A stretch of DNA of 64,000 nucleotides from contig NZ_LNUA01000029.1 in the NCBI RefSeq assembly GCF_009764355.1, positions 86,522 to 150,521 on the forward strand, written 5' to 3'. A program made the position numbers and the translations under genes. Within the stretch, counting starts at the first letter, position 1. Every line of letters starts with the position of its first letter. The notes below the pieces were generated by a model. The model had not been told where the DNA came from and did not search any database. It worked only from the letters and a program-made list of their open reading frames with translations. Of the stretch, positions 35,660-43,540 are shown piece after piece. Source of the stretch: Companilactobacillus bobalius (GTDB taxonomy: Bacteria; Bacillota; Bacilli; Lactobacillales; Lactobacillaceae).

Positions 35660-36553
35660 CTATTTGAATTCTTTCATCAACCAGTTATATGATTTTGGAG
35701 TAGCTTTAGTCCAATATGTCCAATTGTGGTTATCCCCAGTATCCTTAACATATTTAACTGAATATTTATCTTTCTTCAAAGTCTTAACGAATCTATTAAC
35801 ATTCTTAATTGGAACAGTTGTATCATCTGATGTTGTTTCAACATAGAATTTAACTGGTTTTGTATCTTTATTGATATACTTTGTTGGGAACAAACCGTCA
35901 TAAACTTTGTCAGACCAATTAGTCTTACCATTAGTAAATGCATGCATGTTCATTCTGATAGGATTATCTTTTGGTAAACTGTACCAAACAGATGGTGAAA
36001 TCAATAATGCTTTAGAGAAGTACTTAGAATATTTCAATGATAATCTTGCAGCAGCATAACCACCCATCGAAATACCACCAATAGCGTGATCATTTCTTGA
36101 TGAAGATACTTTATATGTTGAATCAATTTTTGGTACTAAATCTTTCATGATGGCACTTTCCATTTGCATGCCACCTTTTTGGTTAACATAGAAACTGTTA
36201 AAACCATCGATAAAGACCACAATTGCCTTTTGATTATTTCTCTTCATAGCTCCATCGAGCATTTGTTGAGAATTAAATCTTTCTAATAAATTTCTATGAT
36301 TTCCATATAATCCATGCATCATATAAACGACTGGATATTTCTTATTACTACTAGGGTTATATCCACCTGGTAGATAAACGTCGTAATTCCAATCAAGATG
36401 CAATTTCTTGGAATACATCGTTGTTGTAGTTACTGTACTAATTGGTGAAACTTTAGTAGCAGCTTGAGCAGTAGAACCGGTAAAAGTAGCTATTCCCAGC
36501 ATTGCAATTACGCCGGATAAAATAACTAAAAATCTTTTAACACATGATTTCAT
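35660..36553 (-). CDS. Secreted alpha/beta-hydrolase esterase, first gene of the MurNAc operon
   Basis: This 297-aa protein has a clear Sec signal peptide: a basic N-terminus, a hydrophobic core at residues 8-24, and cleavage probable after STAQA at 31. The esterase-D-like domain has the nucleophile S162 in GGISMGGY and an oxyanion-region motif MMHGLYG near residue 78; a C-terminal DTGDNHNW supplies the histidine. It is exported, so it acts outside the cell. It lies 13 bp before murP behind the only visible promoter, so it belongs to the operon. A cell-wall O-acetyl esterase role is possible; general esterase activity is all the sequence proves. The start is the ATG at 36553 after GGGGG. Confidence 0.82.
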   Translation of the reverse strand: MKSCVKRFLVILSGVIAMLGIATFTGSTAQAATKVSPISTVTTTTMYSKKLHLDWNYDVYLPGGYNPSSNKKYPVVYMMHGLYGNHRNLLERFNSQQMLDGAMKRNNQKAIVVFIDGFNSFYVNQKGGMQMESAIMKDLVPKIDSTYKVSSSRNDHAIGGISMGGYAAARLSLKYSKYFSKALLISPSVWYSLPKDNPIRMNMHAFTNGKTNWSDKVYDGLFPTKYINKDTKPVKFYVETTSDDTTVPIKNVNRFVKTLKKDKYSVKYVKDTGDNHNWTYWTKATPKSYNWLMKEFK

Positions 36554-36574
36554 AATAATTACCCCCAAATATTT

Positions 36575-36621
36575 TGTTACCGCTTACAGATAAATAATAC
36601 CTCGTTAAAATAAAATTTCAA
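36575..36621 (-). promoter_or_regulatory. Promoter and cre site of the esterase-MurNAc operon
   Basis: TTGAAA and TATTAT (minus strand, at 36616-36621 and 36594-36599) are 16 bp apart. TGTTACCGCTTACA (36575-36588) matches all 14 cre positions and lies just after the -10 box. This is a strong CcpA target. Confidence 0.72.
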
Positions 36622-36683
36622 GATATTCATCAATATTTTTAAAATTATAAAATAATATTTCATAATACAAAAAGTATATTTTT

Positions 36684-36733
36684 TGTAAACGTTATCTTTT
36701 TTTATTGACTTCTACCTAAGTCCCAACAATAAT
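36684..36733 (+). promoter_or_regulatory. Promoter and cre-like site of the aldo/keto reductase gene
   Basis: TTGACT (36705-36710) and AATAAT (36728-36733) are 17 bp apart. TGTAAACGTTATCT (36684-36697) matches 13 of 14 cre positions and lies just upstream of the -35 box, a position where CcpA can activate as well as repress. Confidence 0.65.
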
Positions 36734-36764
36734 TGAAGTGATACTTAATATTGGAGGCAATCAT

Positions 36765-37685
36765 ATGAAACAACGTTATATTGGTGAAACCAACTGGCAA
36801 ACATCTGCAGTTGCTCTAGGTATTATGCGTATGAATAGTTTAAGTCCTGAACAAGCTGCTAAGGCTATCGACACCGCTTATGATAGTGGAATTAACTACA
36901 TTGACTCCGCTGACATCTACGGCGGTGGCGATTCTGAAAAGGTTTTTGGTCAAGCATTGAAACAAAGTAGTGTTAAAAGAGAAGATTTATTTATTCAATC
37001 CAAAGGTGGAATCGTACCTGGAAAAAGATATGACTTCTCTAAAAAACATTTAATTGATGCCGTTGATGGCTGTTTGGAACGTTTAGGTGTCGATTATTTA
37101 GATTCATTCCTACTTCACAGACCTGATCCATTAATGGAACCAGATGAAGTTGCTGAAGCATTTGACGAATTACAGACATCAGGTAAAGTCCGTCATTTCG
37201 GTGTTTCTAACTTTAATCCTGAACAATTTATGTTCTTACAAGAGAATCTTGATCAAAGACTTCTTATCAGTCAATTACAATTCAGTATCATGCATTCTGG
37301 AATGATTGATTTTGGTTTACATACTAATATGACAGATACACGTTCAATCAATCATGATGGTGGACTTCTAGAATTCTCCAGACGTATGGGAGTAACTCTC
37401 CAAGCTTGGTCACCATTCCAATATGGCACATTTGCCGGAACATTCATTAACAATGACAAGTTCCCTAAATTAAATAAGAAACTACAAGAATTAGCAGATA
37501 AATACGGTGTAAGTAAGAATGCTATTGCTGCAGCCTGGATTCTTAGACATCCCGCTGATATTCAAGTTATTATCGGAACAATGAATCCCGAACATATCGC
37601 TGACAGTGCTAAAGGTGGAGATATCGATCTTACTAAACAAGAGTGGTATGACATCTACTTCGCCGCTGGTAATGATTTGCCTTAA
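36765..37685 (+). CDS. Aldo/keto reductase family oxidoreductase
   Basis: This 306-aa NADP-type AKR TIM barrel has the catalytic tetrad visible: Asp and Tyr in YIDSADIYGGG (about 50-60), Lys in QSKGGIV (about 85) and His in FLLHRPDP (about 120). It resembles the YdhF subgroup. The substrate is unknown. The ATG at 36765 has GGAGG upstream; the open frame reaches further but without support. It is a single gene between its own promoter and a strong terminator. Confidence 0.88.
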   Translation: MKQRYIGETNWQTSAVALGIMRMNSLSPEQAAKAIDTAYDSGINYIDSADIYGGGDSEKVFGQALKQSSVKREDLFIQSKGGIVPGKRYDFSKKHLIDAVDGCLERLGVDYLDSFLLHRPDPLMEPDEVAEAFDELQTSGKVRHFGVSNFNPEQFMFLQENLDQRLLISQLQFSIMHSGMIDFGLHTNMTDTRSINHDGGLLEFSRRMGVTLQAWSPFQYGTFAGTFINNDKFPKLNKKLQELADKYGVSKNAIAAAWILRHPADIQVIIGTMNPEHIADSAKGGDIDLTKQEWYDIYFAAGNDLP

Positions 37686-37702
37686 AATAAAATAACTTTA
37701 AG

Positions 37703-37756
37703 ATAAAACAAAAGATCGCCGACTCTCTTATGGGAATTGACGATCTTTTGTTTTAT
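37703..37756 (+). terminator. Intrinsic terminator after the aldo/keto reductase gene
   Basis: The 16-nt arms ataaaacaaaagatcg (37703-37718) and cgatcttttgttttat (37741-37756) pair perfectly around a 22-nt loop. Confidence 0.85.
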
Positions 37757-37797
37757 TTACTAAATTTTTCTATATATCTTTGTGTGATTTCATCTTT

Positions 37798-37819
37798 TGT
37801 AACCGCTTAATTATATAAT
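37798..37819 (+). promoter_or_regulatory. Promoter -10 and cre-like site of the azoreductase gene
   Basis: TATAAT (37814-37819) lies 35 bp before the ATG. TGTAACCGCTTAAT (37798-37811) matches 12 of 14 cre positions in the -35/-10 spacer. No clear -35 box is seen. Confidence 0.5.
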
Positions 37820-37853
37820 GGTAATAATCAAGAAAGAAAAGAGGTTCCTCTCT

Positions 37854-38495
37854 ATGTCAACAGTATTAGTTATCTACGCACATCCCCAATCAGACAAAGA
37901 ATCATCTACTAAAGCTCTATACAATCACTTCATTAATGCCTATAAAACCAGTCATCCTAACGATAAAATTATTGAACACAACGTTTCAGAATACATGCCT
38001 TTCCCTCTGAATAAAATTGCTATCTCCATTTATAACAAATCGATGGCTCGCCAATCTTTCAATGCCGATGAAGAAAGATTTAAAGAGGCTAGACAAAAAT
38101 GGATCGACGAATTCGTTCAAGCTGATAAATATGTCTTTGTAAATCCAATGTACAATCTCTTTATTCCTGCAGAAATGAAAAGTTACATCGATATTGTGAT
38201 GCAAGTTCCTGATACATTCCATTACACTAGTGCAGGTATCCCTGAAGGTAACTTACACAATAAAAAAGCTATTCATATTCAAGCTAACGGTGGTAACTAC
38301 CATGGTTCAAATGGTGCTCCTGATGCAAGTTCCTTAGATCTTGGTCATCAATACATTGGTACAATTCTTCACATTATGGGTGTTGATGATTATCAAGGTG
38401 TCTTTGCTGAAGGTATGGATCACGATCCACAAAACGCTGAAAAGATTCTAAATCAGGCTTTCGAAAAAGCTGAAGAAGCTGGTAAAAACTTCTAG
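37854..38495 (+). CDS. FMN-dependent NADH-azoreductase-like flavodoxin-fold protein
   Basis: This 213-aa protein has the N-terminal flavodoxin-like phosphate loop VIYAHPQSDKESST (residues about 5-18), the FMN-binding VNPMYNLFIPAEMKSYID near residue 94, and the ANGGNYHG loop near 143. AzoR-type enzymes reduce quinones and azo compounds with NADH. The ATG at 37854 is preferred over upstream codons because AGAGG lies 9 nt upstream. Monocistronic. Confidence 0.85.
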   Translation: MSTVLVIYAHPQSDKESSTKALYNHFINAYKTSHPNDKIIEHNVSEYMPFPLNKIAISIYNKSMARQSFNADEERFKEARQKWIDEFVQADKYVFVNPMYNLFIPAEMKSYIDIVMQVPDTFHYTSAGIPEGNLHNKKAIHIQANGGNYHGSNGAPDASSLDLGHQYIGTILHIMGVDDYQGVFAEGMDHDPQNAEKILNQAFEKAEEAGKNF

Positions 38496-38497
38496 AC

Positions 38498-38545
38498 AAA
38501 AAAGACTCCTATCGCCCAATAATTGGGAAATAGAAGCCTTTTTGT
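38498..38545 (+). terminator. Intrinsic terminator after the azoreductase gene
   Basis: An imperfect hairpin with the core arms GCCCAAT and ATTGGGA, extended by CTAT/ATAG and A/T runs, ends in a T run at 38539-38543. Confidence 0.75.
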
Positions 38546-38614
38546 TAACATTTAGTTAGTGTTATTATTGATGCATGTCGTTATGACGATTAATAATCAA
38601 ATCGAGGTTTATCC

Positions 38615-39472
38615 ATGGAAACTGAATCAGACGCCAATGAAGTTATTGAAGCTATGAAATGGCAAATACATCACACAAAGAAGCAAATTGAATCATTACA
38701 TAAAGCTATTACACGTATCGGTGACGTTGAACAACTAAAAGTAAAAGGTACCCTGCTTAAAACCTATGCCTCACAAATTGATACCAAAAAAGGTTATGTT
38801 ATTTTACCTGATTACCGAGACCAAAAGGAAATAACCATCTACTTAGATACTAAGAAATCAATTATTGATAACGCTGAAAACTACTTTCATCAATATCATC
38901 GTGATCAACGTGGATTGAAAACTATTCAAGATAACTTGAATAATGCTGAGAAAAATCTTCAAAAACAAATGACACGTCAATCTGATTTCGACCTAACAGA
39001 TCCTCACCAAATCGAACTGGTCAGAGAACAATTAATTGCTGAAGATGCTATAAAAACTAAAATTTTGCATTCATCTAAAGCTCCAGAACCCGCTCATCCA
39101 CGTCGTTTCTACACAACCGACCACGTTTTAGTTGAAGTTGGTAAAAATAGCGATCAAAATGACCACTTAACATTGACCGCCAATAAAGATTACTATTGGA
39201 TGCACGTCAGTGAACTGGCTGGTTCTCACGTGGTCGTTCACAGTGCCCACCCCAGCAAACAAACATTATTGGAGGCTGCCAATTTGACTGCTTATTACAG
39301 TAAAGGCCGTGGACTAAAACAAGTACCTGTTGACGCTTTAAAAGTTGGACAATTATTCAAACCTGAAGGTGCCAAATCAGGATTAGTTATGTTTAACGGT
39401 AAAGCCGACACTTTAACAGTTGATCCTGATAAAGAATTAGCTCAAAAACTATCTGAAAAGAATTCAAAATAA
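38615..39472 (+). CDS. Stand-alone NFACT-R protein lacking the RqcH/FbpA N-terminal domain
   Basis: This 285-aa protein opens with a coiled-coil helix, then the middle segment VKGTLLKTYASQI and LDTKKSIIDNAENYFHQYH (about 40-100), which matches the coiled-coil region of FbpA/RqcH. It ends with an NFACT-R (DUF814) domain (about 180-260), whose signature is YYWMHVSELAGSHVVVH. Full-length RqcH is about 570 aa and starts with the NFACT-N domain that binds tRNA and the ribosome; here that half is absent. It has a normal start with GAGG upstream, so it is not simply a broken gene. Its role is unknown; it may modulate ribosome rescue or bind nucleic acid. Confidence 0.78.
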   Translation: METESDANEVIEAMKWQIHHTKKQIESLHKAITRIGDVEQLKVKGTLLKTYASQIDTKKGYVILPDYRDQKEITIYLDTKKSIIDNAENYFHQYHRDQRGLKTIQDNLNNAEKNLQKQMTRQSDFDLTDPHQIELVREQLIAEDAIKTKILHSSKAPEPAHPRRFYTTDHVLVEVGKNSDQNDHLTLTANKDYYWMHVSELAGSHVVVHSAHPSKQTLLEAANLTAYYSKGRGLKQVPVDALKVGQLFKPEGAKSGLVMFNGKADTLTVDPDKELAQKLSEKNSK

Positions 39473-39478
39473 GGAGTT

Positions 39479-39507
39479 CGATATCGCATAGATATCGGAT
39501 TTTTTTA
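39479..39507 (+). terminator. Intrinsic terminator after the NFACT-R gene
   Basis: The arms CGATATC (39479-39485) and GATATCG (39491-39497) enclose a 5-nt loop and are followed by a T run at 39500-39506. Confidence 0.8.
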
Positions 39508-41175
39508 TTTCAACAGGTAAACTTTACTTTCATATGGTCGTAATCTTGTATTCTTATCATCCACATAATTGCCAATTAGGAGTGCTCCATTCTCTTGTCC
39601 ATAATCTCTAATTACATCATGGGACGTGAAATTATTAATAACTAGCAATGTTTCATCGTTATAACGGCGACGATATGTAAAGACTTCTTCATCTTCCATA
39701 TCTATAACCGCATAGTCACCATAAACCACTAGATCACTATTATGACGCAGCTCAATTAATTTTTGATAATAATAAAAAACGGAATTGCTATCTTCTAAAT
39801 TTTCTTCAACATTGATTTGAGAATAATTTGGATTCACTGCTAGCCATGGTTGTCCCTCTGTAAATCCAGCATTAGTTCCTCTATCCCATTGCATTGGAGT
39901 TCTAGCATTGTCACGTGTTCGATAAGCTAAATATTTCAACATTGTTTCCTTATCGACAATTTTTTCAACTTCAACAAGTTCTTTATACGCATTTAAAGAC
40001 TGTATATCCTCATACTGTGACAATTCAGTGAAGTGTGCATTCGTCATACCGATTTCTTCACCTTCATAAACGTAAGGCGTTCCCTGCAACATATGCAGAG
40101 TTGTCCCTAACATTTTGGCTGCTAAGACACGGTACCTTGAATCATCTGTTGCAAATCGAGAAACTGCCCGAGACTGATCATGATTACTCCAATAAAGACT
40201 ATTCCAACCTTTCCCATCTAAAGCAATTTCCCACTTACTCAAAACCTTTTTTAAATCAACTAAGTCAATCGGTTCATCATTCCAGTGCCCTAAACGTTTG
40301 TCAGGATTACCAGAAACATTCATATGGTTAAATTGGAAAACCATATTCAACTTATTTTCGTTTAATCCTGCATATTTAATTGCTTCTTTCGGTGTCGAAC
40401 CTGGCATCTCACCTACTGTCATCACATCATATTTAGACAAAACTTTATCGTTCATTTCCTCTAAAAATTCATTTAGTCGATGACCATTAGCTACTAAACC
40501 TGTTCCACCATACTTGGCTCCTGCTTTCTTATTACCATCAGGTAGACCTTCGGGTTTGGAAATCAAATTGATAACATCCATTCTGAAACCATCAATACCT
40601 TTGTCTAACCAAAAACGCATCAAATTCCAAACTTCTTCGCGGACTTTCGGATTCTCCCAGTTTAAATCAGGCTGTTCCTTAGTATAAAGGTGTAAATAGT
40701 ATTGACCTGTTTTCTCATCAAATTCCCAAGCTGATCCATCAAAACGTGAACCCCAATTATTTGGTTCACGACCATCAACTGGATCGCGCCAAATATAATA
40801 ATCACGGTAAGGATTATCAATAGATTTTCTACTTTCTTGAAACCATTTATGTTGATCAGAAGTATGATTAACAACTAAATCCATCATTATCTTTAATCCT
40901 AATGAGTGCGCTGTCTCAAGCATTTCATCAAAATCGGCCATAGTTCCATAATTAGGCTGAATTGCACAATAATCACTAATATCGTAACCATTATCTTTAT
41001 CTGGAGACTTATAAACTGGATTCAACCAAATAACATCAGCGCCCAATTTTTTAATATATGGCAAGCGACTAGTGATACCAGGCAAATCACCAATCCCATC
41101 ATTATTACTATCCTGAAAGCTCTTCGGATAAACTTGATAAACTACTGTCTTTTTCCACCAATCACTGTAAGCCAT
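39505..41175 (-). CDS. malL: GH13 oligo-1,6-glucosidase/alpha-glucosidase
   Basis: This 556-aa cytoplasmic GH13 enzyme shows the family regions in order: DLVVNHTS (99-106), GFRMDVIN with nucleophile D200, VGEMPG with acid/base E256, and NHDQSR near 330. Valine directly after the nucleophile is typical of alpha-1,6-specific members (oligo-1,6-glucosidase, dextran glucosidase), so isomaltose-type substrates are likely. It stands alone; no regulator or transporter is adjacent. Confidence 0.9.
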   Translation of the reverse strand: MAYSDWWKKTVVYQVYPKSFQDSNNDGIGDLPGITSRLPYIKKLGADVIWLNPVYKSPDKDNGYDISDYCAIQPNYGTMADFDEMLETAHSLGLKIMMDLVVNHTSDQHKWFQESRKSIDNPYRDYYIWRDPVDGREPNNWGSRFDGSAWEFDEKTGQYYLHLYTKEQPDLNWENPKVREEVWNLMRFWLDKGIDGFRMDVINLISKPEGLPDGNKKAGAKYGGTGLVANGHRLNEFLEEMNDKVLSKYDVMTVGEMPGSTPKEAIKYAGLNENKLNMVFQFNHMNVSGNPDKRLGHWNDEPIDLVDLKKVLSKWEIALDGKGWNSLYWSNHDQSRAVSRFATDDSRYRVLAAKMLGTTLHMLQGTPYVYEGEEIGMTNAHFTELSQYEDIQSLNAYKELVEVEKIVDKETMLKYLAYRTRDNARTPMQWDRGTNAGFTEGQPWLAVNPNYSQINVEENLEDSNSVFYYYQKLIELRHNSDLVVYGDYAVIDMEDEEVFTYRRRYNDETLLVINNFTSHDVIRDYGQENGALLIGNYVDDKNTRLRPYESKVYLLK

Positions 41176-41263
41176 GAAAAATACTCCTCAATTATCTATT
41201 CATTTAGATTATGGATGAATTTTACTAAAACAATTAGCTTTTCAGCAATCAATTACAAACAAA

Positions 41264-41291
41264 AAAATCATACCAACAAAGGTATGATTTT
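41264..41291 (-). terminator. Terminator of the YibE/F pair
   Basis: The arms AAAATCATACC (41264-41274) and GGTATGATTTT (41281-41291) pair perfectly and give a run of seven T on the minus strand, 38 bp after the second YibE/F gene. Confidence 0.85.
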
Positions 41292-41328
41292 CCAGCTATA
41301 GCAACGTTTTATCATATATGTGTAAAAT

Positions 41329-42090
41329 TTAATTATCGGTTTTCTTTAATTTAACCTTATTAGCCTTGTGATAGACCAAAAAAGATGTAATAGGAACCGT
41401 TAAAATCACACCAATTGTACAAATTAACGTAGTCAAAATCTCGGCCACGACCAATTTATCATTCAAAATATCAGTAAATTTATACCCTAACGAATGAATT
41501 AGAAAAAATAAAGGAAATGTTGCTGAAAAGAAATTGAACAATAACGTATTCGTCTGCGTGTTAAGAATTTTATTTCCAACTGAAAAACCATCATTAAAAA
41601 TTTCTGTTGGTGTTAACGTAGGCTTATTTGAAACAATTTCATTCAAACCACTAGTGATAGCAACACTAGTTTCCGAAATGACACCTAAACTATTAATCAC
41701 GATGATGGCAATTGCTAATTGTGGAAATGAGATTCCAGCCGCCAAAGAGAACGATTCGAGTTCATCTTGATTTTCAGGACCCATTCCTTGGGCACTAGCC
41801 CAGTACTCCAAAGGTATCGTAATCAATAAGATGAAAACCATAATCAATAATGAGGTTTGAAAAGCTGTATTGGCGGTATTGCCGTTTTCGACATTCATGT
41901 AAATTGCAACAACCAATATCACAATCGCAATAATACCCGTTGTAACTAAAATATTAAATCCATCGGCTATCAAAACTAATAATGCTATTACCGATATGAC
42001 GTTGATTCCCAATCCAAACAGCAAAGTCAGACCACGAGTACCAGTCACCATCAGTAATAGAACAACGAAAGTTGCAAATAAATATAACAT
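41329..42090 (-). CDS. YibE/F-family membrane protein (short)
   Basis: This 253-aa protein has about seven membrane helices, and the long loop SVAITSGLNEIVSNKPTLTPTE precedes the last third. It belongs to the YibE/F family, whose function is not established. It starts 2 bp after the stop of the longer paralogue, so the two form a transcriptional and probably physical pair. Start supported by AAGGAGG. Confidence 0.82.
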   Translation of the reverse strand: MLYLFATFVVLLLMVTGTRGLTLLFGLGINVISVIALLVLIADGFNILVTTGIIAIVILVVAIYMNVENGNTANTAFQTSLLIMVFILLITIPLEYWASAQGMGPENQDELESFSLAAGISFPQLAIAIIVINSLGVISETSVAITSGLNEIVSNKPTLTPTEIFNDGFSVGNKILNTQTNTLLFNFFSATFPLFFLIHSLGYKFTDILNDKLVVAEILTTLICTIGVILTVPITSFLVYHKANKVKLKKTDN

Positions 42091-42092
42091 GA

Positions 42093-43163
42093 CTACCTCC
42101 TTGTGATCACTTTACTTGAAATAAAACTAGTTACCGGAACAGTTAGAACAATACCAATGGCACTAATTAACAATTGGGCTATCCCCAAACTCAGAGTCAT
42201 ATTTAAGGTGTAACTAACTGAATTGCCATTACTCAAATAGAGTAAAACGACATTTAAATTCTCCGCTATAACGATAAAAAGCAAAATATTGATTAATGGA
42301 CCAATTAATTCGCGGCCAATATTGATACCGGATTTAAATAGTGTTTTAGCTGAAACATCAACTACTTCCTTTTTCATTTCAATTAATGATGAGGAAATAT
42401 CCATTGTTTCATCCAAAATAACGCCTAAAACACCAAACAAAACTTGTGATAGAAAAACACCCAAGTAAGGTTGTAATTCAAAATCATCTAATTCCAAATG
42501 CATTCCACTGTACCCAGTCATACTCAAAACAAAGACACTCAAAAGAATTGCCGCTGTTGTTGATATGACCGTACTTGAATAAGCCATTAACGCTGAATAG
42601 GTTGGTCCTAAAATAACTAATAGAGCCGTTGCAGATATTAGTAACGCCGTTACAACGGTTAGTGGAAGTAAGATACTGTTGTGTGTTCCAATAATTATTT
42701 GAAGATAACCAAAGTAAATTACTACATTGATCAAAACACTAATAAATAATTTTCGACGATCAAATTTCATACAGTACAGCAAGAACGTTACTAATCCAAA
42801 AGTAAATACTAACGGAGTATCACGTTTTACATTCTTAGCCGTATAGCCTTTACCACTCTTAGTTAAGATTACCTGTTGACCAACACGATACTTGGTATCA
42901 GTCAATTGTGAATTGTAATAAGTATTTCTAAACGATATCGTCTGCCCTTTTTTATCAGTATTCAATAGTTTTGCCCTGACCCTTTGGGTATATTCAGTAT
43001 CGGTATTCTTGTATTCATCTGTTGAAGTCTGCTTACTAGTTATTGCAACATTCTCAACCTTTACAACCGGATCATGATATAAGAAACTATCAAAATAAGT
43101 TAATCCGGTTGCCAATAAGACAATCAAACCCACAATAACGAGTAAACGTATATTTTTTTTCAT
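42093..43163 (-). CDS. YibE/F-family membrane protein with extracytoplasmic N-terminal domain
   Basis: This 356-aa protein has an N-terminal signal-anchor helix (residues 5-22), an external beta-rich domain of about 90 residues (VRAKLLNTDKKGQTISFRN, the typical YibE part) and about seven helices that include the family segment QVLFGVLGVILDETMDISSS near residue 240. It is the first gene of the pair. The function of YibE/F proteins is unproven. RBS GAGGAG. Confidence 0.84.
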   Translation of the reverse strand: MKKNIRLLVIVGLIVLLATGLTYFDSFLYHDPVVKVENVAITSKQTSTDEYKNTDTEYTQRVRAKLLNTDKKGQTISFRNTYYNSQLTDTKYRVGQQVILTKSGKGYTAKNVKRDTPLVFTFGLVTFLLYCMKFDRRKLFISVLINVVIYFGYLQIIIGTHNSILLPLTVVTALLISATALLVILGPTYSALMAYSSTVISTTAAILLSVFVLSMTGYSGMHLELDDFELQPYLGVFLSQVLFGVLGVILDETMDISSSLIEMKKEVVDVSAKTLFKSGINIGRELIGPLINILLFIVIAENLNVVLLYLSNGNSVSYTLNMTLSLGIAQLLISAIGIVLTVPVTSFISSKVITRR

Positions 43164-43249
43164 CGGAATCTCCTCGCATTTCTGCTTATGCCTACATTAT
43201 ATGTTTTTTTCAGAAAAAAAATTGTGACTTTTCTATGAATAATTTGTGG

Positions 43250-43278
43250 TTGACAATTTTAAGGTTATGAAATATATT
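43250..43278 (+). promoter_or_regulatory. Promoter of the leader/ABC transporter operon
   Basis: TTGACA (43250-43255) and TATATT (43273-43278) are 17 bp apart, close to consensus. Transcription should start near 43285, about 255 bp before the first transporter gene. Confidence 0.78.
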
Positions 43279-43309
43279 TGAAACATCAAATTCGTTAGGA
43301 GATTTCATT

Positions 43310-43363
43310 ATGAACAAAACATACTCTCTCAACATCGCGAATATTCGTTGGCAAAGCCGATAA
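43310..43363 (+). CDS. Candidate 17-codon leader peptide with one Trp codon
   Basis: The frame MNKTYSLNIANIRWQSR opens at an ATG with TAGGAG 8 nt upstream and stops at 43363. Its single Trp codon (43349-43351) is four codons before the stop. The following RNA can fold in more than one way and ends in tandem terminators, as expected of an attenuation leader. The peptide has no recognisable homology, and regulation by Trp is inference from the TrpX-like gene downstream. Confidence 0.55.
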   Translation: MNKTYSLNIANIRWQSR

Positions 43364-43440
43364 CTCAGATTGGTCCGATATGGATTCAGTCTGAAAGGAT
43401 TGTATCCATGTCGGCTTATTAAACTATGATAATTTTAGAG
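43354..43440 (+). promoter_or_regulatory. Alternative-pairing region of the leader RNA
   Basis: CCGATATGGAT (43375-43385) pairs with ATCCATGTCGG (43404-43414). The overlapping strand GTCGGCTT (43410-43417) can pair instead with AAGCCGAT (43354-43361), at the end of the leader ORF. CCATGTCGG is also complementary, with one mismatch, to the 5' arm of the first terminator. These pairings exclude each other, as in an antiterminator switch. No T-box consensus is present. Confidence 0.5.
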
Positions 43441-43487
43441 CCCACATGGAATTTTGTAAAAAAAACCATGTGGGTATTTTGTTTTTT
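43441..43487 (+). terminator. First leader terminator
   Basis: The arms CCCACATGG (43441-43449) and CCATGTGGG (43466-43474) pair perfectly and are followed by TATTTTGTTTTTTT. It lies upstream of the transporter genes, so transcription must read through it. Confidence 0.85.
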
Positions 43488-43488
43488 T

Positions 43489-43523
43489 AGGCAATCCCAC
43501 AAACTCTGGGGTTGCCTTTTTAA
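43489..43523 (+). terminator. Second leader terminator
   Basis: The arms AGGCAATCCC (43489-43498) and GGGGTTGCCT (43508-43517) pair with one G-U, followed by a T run. It directly follows the first terminator and ends 18 bp before the trpX-like start codon. Confidence 0.82.
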
Positions 43524-43540
43524 TTTGGGGGAATTTAACG

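Noticed and set aside
43310..43540. T-box riboswitch before the TrpX-type operon
   Set aside because: No T-box consensus (AGGGTGGNACCGCG) or specifier-loop layout is present; only a short ORF, alternative stems and terminators are seen.
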